Under the pieces are notes generated by a model. That model was given only the letters and a program-made list of their open reading frames with translations, ran no database searches and was not told the DNA's origin. From contig NC_052487.1 in the NCBI RefSeq assembly GCF_009730915.1, positions 2,914,001 to 2,978,000 on the forward strand: a stretch of 64,000 nt of DNA, given 5' to 3'. Of this stretch, positions 61,230 through 64,000 are shown one piece after another (positions within the stretch are counted from its first letter, which is position 1; each line of letters opens with the position of its first letter). Origin of the DNA: Dioscorea cayenensis subsp. rotundata (taxonomy: Eukaryota; Streptophyta; Magnoliopsida; Dioscoreales; Dioscoreaceae). Made by a program: the position numbers and the translations under genes.

Positions 61230-64000
61230 CAAGGGACAAACATAGGGTAATTTTCTCAGTTGAGTACTAACGTTTACTCTTATTTCAATTTGAGCACTAA
61301 CATTCAATTTGTATCTAAATGGGCACTAACTTTCAATTTGATTGCACCGATGAGCCATTTGGGGTTTTCTGATGAAGGTTAGCTGATGTGGCCGCCGGAC
61401 TGCTTGCGTGGCCACTAATAATCCACGTCATTTGCACCCGTGGAAGATGCCATGTCAGCAAGGTCAACAGCTGGCCTTTAATATGGCCACGTAGGATAGT
61501 TTTCTTTTTTCCCCTTTTCTTCTCCCCTTTCTCCCCCGATTGCCGTTGCCCTAGAATCCAATTTTCTCTCTTCGGGTCAAGACTGAGAACACAGGGAGAA
61601 ATTCTTCAAGTTCTTGCTTCCTTTGGAGTTCTCCACTCCAGAAAAGACATTTCAGTTGTCCTGCACCTCTAGATTGGGAGATAGAATCGTGGTTACCGGT
61701 CCAAGTGGGAGAGAAATAGAGTATGGATGTTGATTGGGCCATAAGACCCCCGGATGGAGAGCGACCAGTCTATCGTAAGCTATTTTATTTACTTTTTCAA
61801 ACTTTCAATTGTAAAACCATTATTGGGTTTCAATGTGAGTGTCAATGCTTTGTGTGTTTGATGTTGTTTTTTTTTTCTGAGTATATGGAATATGATTTAC
61901 AAGAACAATTCTTGTCCACCATATCATTCTGTGATTAATTTTTTTGATATATGCGGGTGTGATTGGCTATGAATTTGTTACCTTTTTTCTGTCATGCTAC
62001 TTCATTTGTTTTTCATGTATGTCAATATGTTTTAATTTAATTTGGGGAATTTTTTATTGGAGATGGTGCATGTGAGAAAATGTTGTGTGTTTGGCTACAT
62101 TTTATAGCCACATGATGGAAGTGAGGATTTGTTTGTTATGTTTGGTAGTTTTTGCAGTCAAATGATGTGTGTTAAAAATGAAATCAATGCAAAAATTTGA
62201 TCTAGTTGCATTTTAATCTGAAATGTACATGCAAGTGTAAAGATTTATTTGGAGTAAATAACATGTATATGGGCCTCAACAATGTATGAAGATAAATTTA
62301 ATTTAATATGTTATCTTGTTCTCATCTTGTTGTTCTTTTGTTCTTTTCATGTATGAAAGAAAAATTTTATCTAGACATTATGAATGTTACAATTTGTTTG
62401 GTATGGTTGGTTAGTGTTTGCAGTTAAATGATGTCTGTGAGAATTAAATCAATGTAAAAATGGAGATGAAGTTACATGTTTATTTGAAATGGCATATGAT
62501 TTAGTTACATGGTAATCTGAAATAACATATGATTTTAGTCAATCCAATGTATTAATATAATCTAGTTACATTTTATTATGAAAGAACAATGCAACATGGA
62601 CCAAATTTAATTGCGACAAGGAACAATTAGTTCCTTTATGTAAGCATATTGAGCATCATATCTGTTTAAGTTTAGAATTTCTAGTTATAGTTGTATCATG
62701 TTTAATTGAGTTACCTAAAATTGAGTGTGTCAATTTGATCCCAGCACCCAAGTCTGACTACTTCACAATACTGCTCCACTACACACTTGGTGATGTAATG
62801 AAGTGGAGTGACCGTAGATTCAGTGGATATGTTGACTATTGTTGTGCCGACAAGATGTCTAGGTTGGAAATCATGGCCATGGCAAAGGAACTAAATTTAG
62901 TTGTGCAAGGCTGTACATTCTGGTGGCTAGATGTTATGAGTGAAAGGATGGGGATGAGAGAAATAAAAGACGACGCAGATGCTTTGGCAATGGCCCAAAC
63001 TGCTAATCTTTGTAGAGAGATAAATGTTTATGCTAAGGTTACCAGGGTGTTGAATTCAACTTTAGAAAAAGATGGTTCCTTAGATGAAGATGGGCAGAAC
63101 AACATGCTGGAAACTGATGGACATGTACATGAAGATACACAGAACAATTTACCTGGCAAGGATGGTGGCTTAGAAGAACATATACAGAACAACAATGTGG
63201 ACAGTGATGGATCCTTAGGAGAAGATACAGAGATAAACTTATTGGAAAAGTGTCGTGGTTTTGAGGGTGATGATGCTGTTGTAGAAGAAGAGGGAGCTAC
63301 ACAGAATGATGTTCAAAACCAAGAGCAAGACCAAGAAGAAATGGATCAAGACAGTGGGCTATATGATTCAGAATATAATTTTAGCAGTGGATATGATGAA
63401 TAAGTTGAGGGCGGTGGTGATGCACATGAGGCCAGTAGAAAAAAAAGGGAAGTAGATAGTAGGGTAGAAGTCAATGGTAGAGATGAGGATGAAATTGAGA
63501 GTGATTATGATTCTTCAGGTGAGCTACATTCATGTTCTTCCACTGATGATGAAATGGTTGTTCTAAGTAGACCTAAATATGCAGAATTTATTGAGGAATA
63601 TGACATGAGAGATCCTCATTTCGAGGTTGGCATGAAGTTTAGAAGTTTCAAGCAGTTCAGGGAGGATGTCCGAAACTATGGCATTAAACACATGGTTGTT
63701 ATGAATTTTAAGCCAAGTAATAGTAAGAGGTGCAAGGCAATATGCAAGAAAGGTTGCCCCTTCTATATATGGGCTGCACCTATGATTAAAGACAAAAACA
63801 CAATTCAAATCAAATCAGGAATATTCAAACATGAATGTGCTAGGGATCATAAGATAAGGCATGTTAACGCAAAATGGATTGCACATAACTACCTGGAGCA
63901 ATTCAGGGCTGATCCTTCTTGGTCTATTGCTGGGATAATTCAAGCAGTAAAAACTAATGAAGAGGTGGACATTAGCAGACTCAAGGCTTGGAGGGCCAGG
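61230..64000 (+). mobile_element. 5' part of a Mutator-like (MULE) transposon
   Basis: From about 61245 there is a long non-coding end region (GGGTAATTTTCTCAGTTGAG, then GAGCACTAACATTCAATTTG and GGGCACTAACTTTCAATTTG) like MULE terminal inverted repeats. It is followed by a GC-richer leader and the transposase gene. The right end lies outside the window, so the inverted repeat and the 9-bp target duplication cannot be checked. Confidence 0.7.
61723..64000 (+). pseudogene. MuDR/MURA-like transposase gene, interrupted by one stop, incomplete
   Basis: A short first exon (61723-61774, MDVDWAIRPPDGERPVY) can splice in phase to the exon starting at 62745. That exon carries a PB1-like domain (DYFTILLHYTLGDVMKWSDR, SRLEIMAMAKELNLV), then four 15-residue acidic repeats (LEKDGSLDEDGQNNM kind), and an acidic tract ending at TAA 63401-63403. 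The same frame continues without further stops to the window end. It encodes the MuDR N-terminal DNA-binding domain (HFEVGMKFRSFKQFREDVRN, CKAICKKGCPFYIWAAP, IKSGIFKHECARDHKIRHV) and the start of the next region (SWSIAGIIQAVKTNEEV). The DDE catalytic core would be outside the window. With one stop, this copy probably makes no full transposase. Confidence 0.8.

Noticed and set aside
1-64000. CRISPR array, operon or prokaryotic system
   Set aside because: The window is eukaryotic; the regular repeats are microsatellites, minisatellites and transposon ends.

Overview
The window is nuclear DNA of a flowering plant. The genes have many short introns with GT-AG borders, the intergenic DNA is AT-rich and full of (TA)n and (AAT)n tracts, and there are plant-only families (BRUTUS-type haemerythrin E3 ligase, LRK10L receptor kinase, F-box/DUF295, neprosin/DUF239) plus plant-type LTR, hAT, MULE and MITE remains. 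The species cannot be named from sequence alone. A non-grass monocot would fit, but that is a guess. All exon coordinates were worked out by hand from splice signals, reading phase and remembered family sequences; no search was run.

Left third (1-31 kb). The window opens inside a metallo-beta-lactamase/LACTB2-like gene on the minus strand (10-1335). Next come a decayed F-box/DUF295 gene with a partial second copy (3256-4544) and an LTR-like region carrying a clean non-autonomous hAT element (6220-7054). The complete 17-exon gene for the large subunit of ribonucleotide reductase lies at 9309-14032 (minus, 810 residues, all active-site cysteines present), with E2F-type motifs upstream. After a long AT-rich gap holding a G-box cluster comes a complete 14-exon BRUTUS/HRZ iron-sensing E3 ligase gene (19706-27039, plus, about 1251 residues). 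A possible unidentified proline-rich gene lies at 29278-31677 (minus).

Middle (31-46 kb). An intact LRK10L-type receptor kinase gene (31889-34747, minus) has a 26-base micro-exon. Two intact single-exon F-box/DUF295 genes (41894-42955 and 44529-45707, plus) flank a CA-rich compound minisatellite.

Right third (35-61 kb). A minus-strand tandem array of neprosin-family genes shares one seven-exon layout. Copy A (35983-38223) is complete except for one nonsense codon. Copy B (47025-52966) is wrecked by frameshifts, a nonsense codon and a 2998-bp solo LTR with a 5-bp target duplication. Copies C (54143-56264) and D (57407-60282) are intact, at 406 residues each. Last-exon relics lie at about 38649-39030 and 60977-61015. 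Where the two catalytic glutamates of neprosin should lie, all four copies have other residues, so the array looks like a family of secreted, probably non-peptidase, neprosin-like proteins. This is the most interesting part of the window.

Right edge (61.2-64 kb). The 5' part of a MULE transposon encodes a PB1-like domain, an acidic 15-residue repeat tract and the MuDR DNA-binding domain, with one in-frame stop. It runs off the window.
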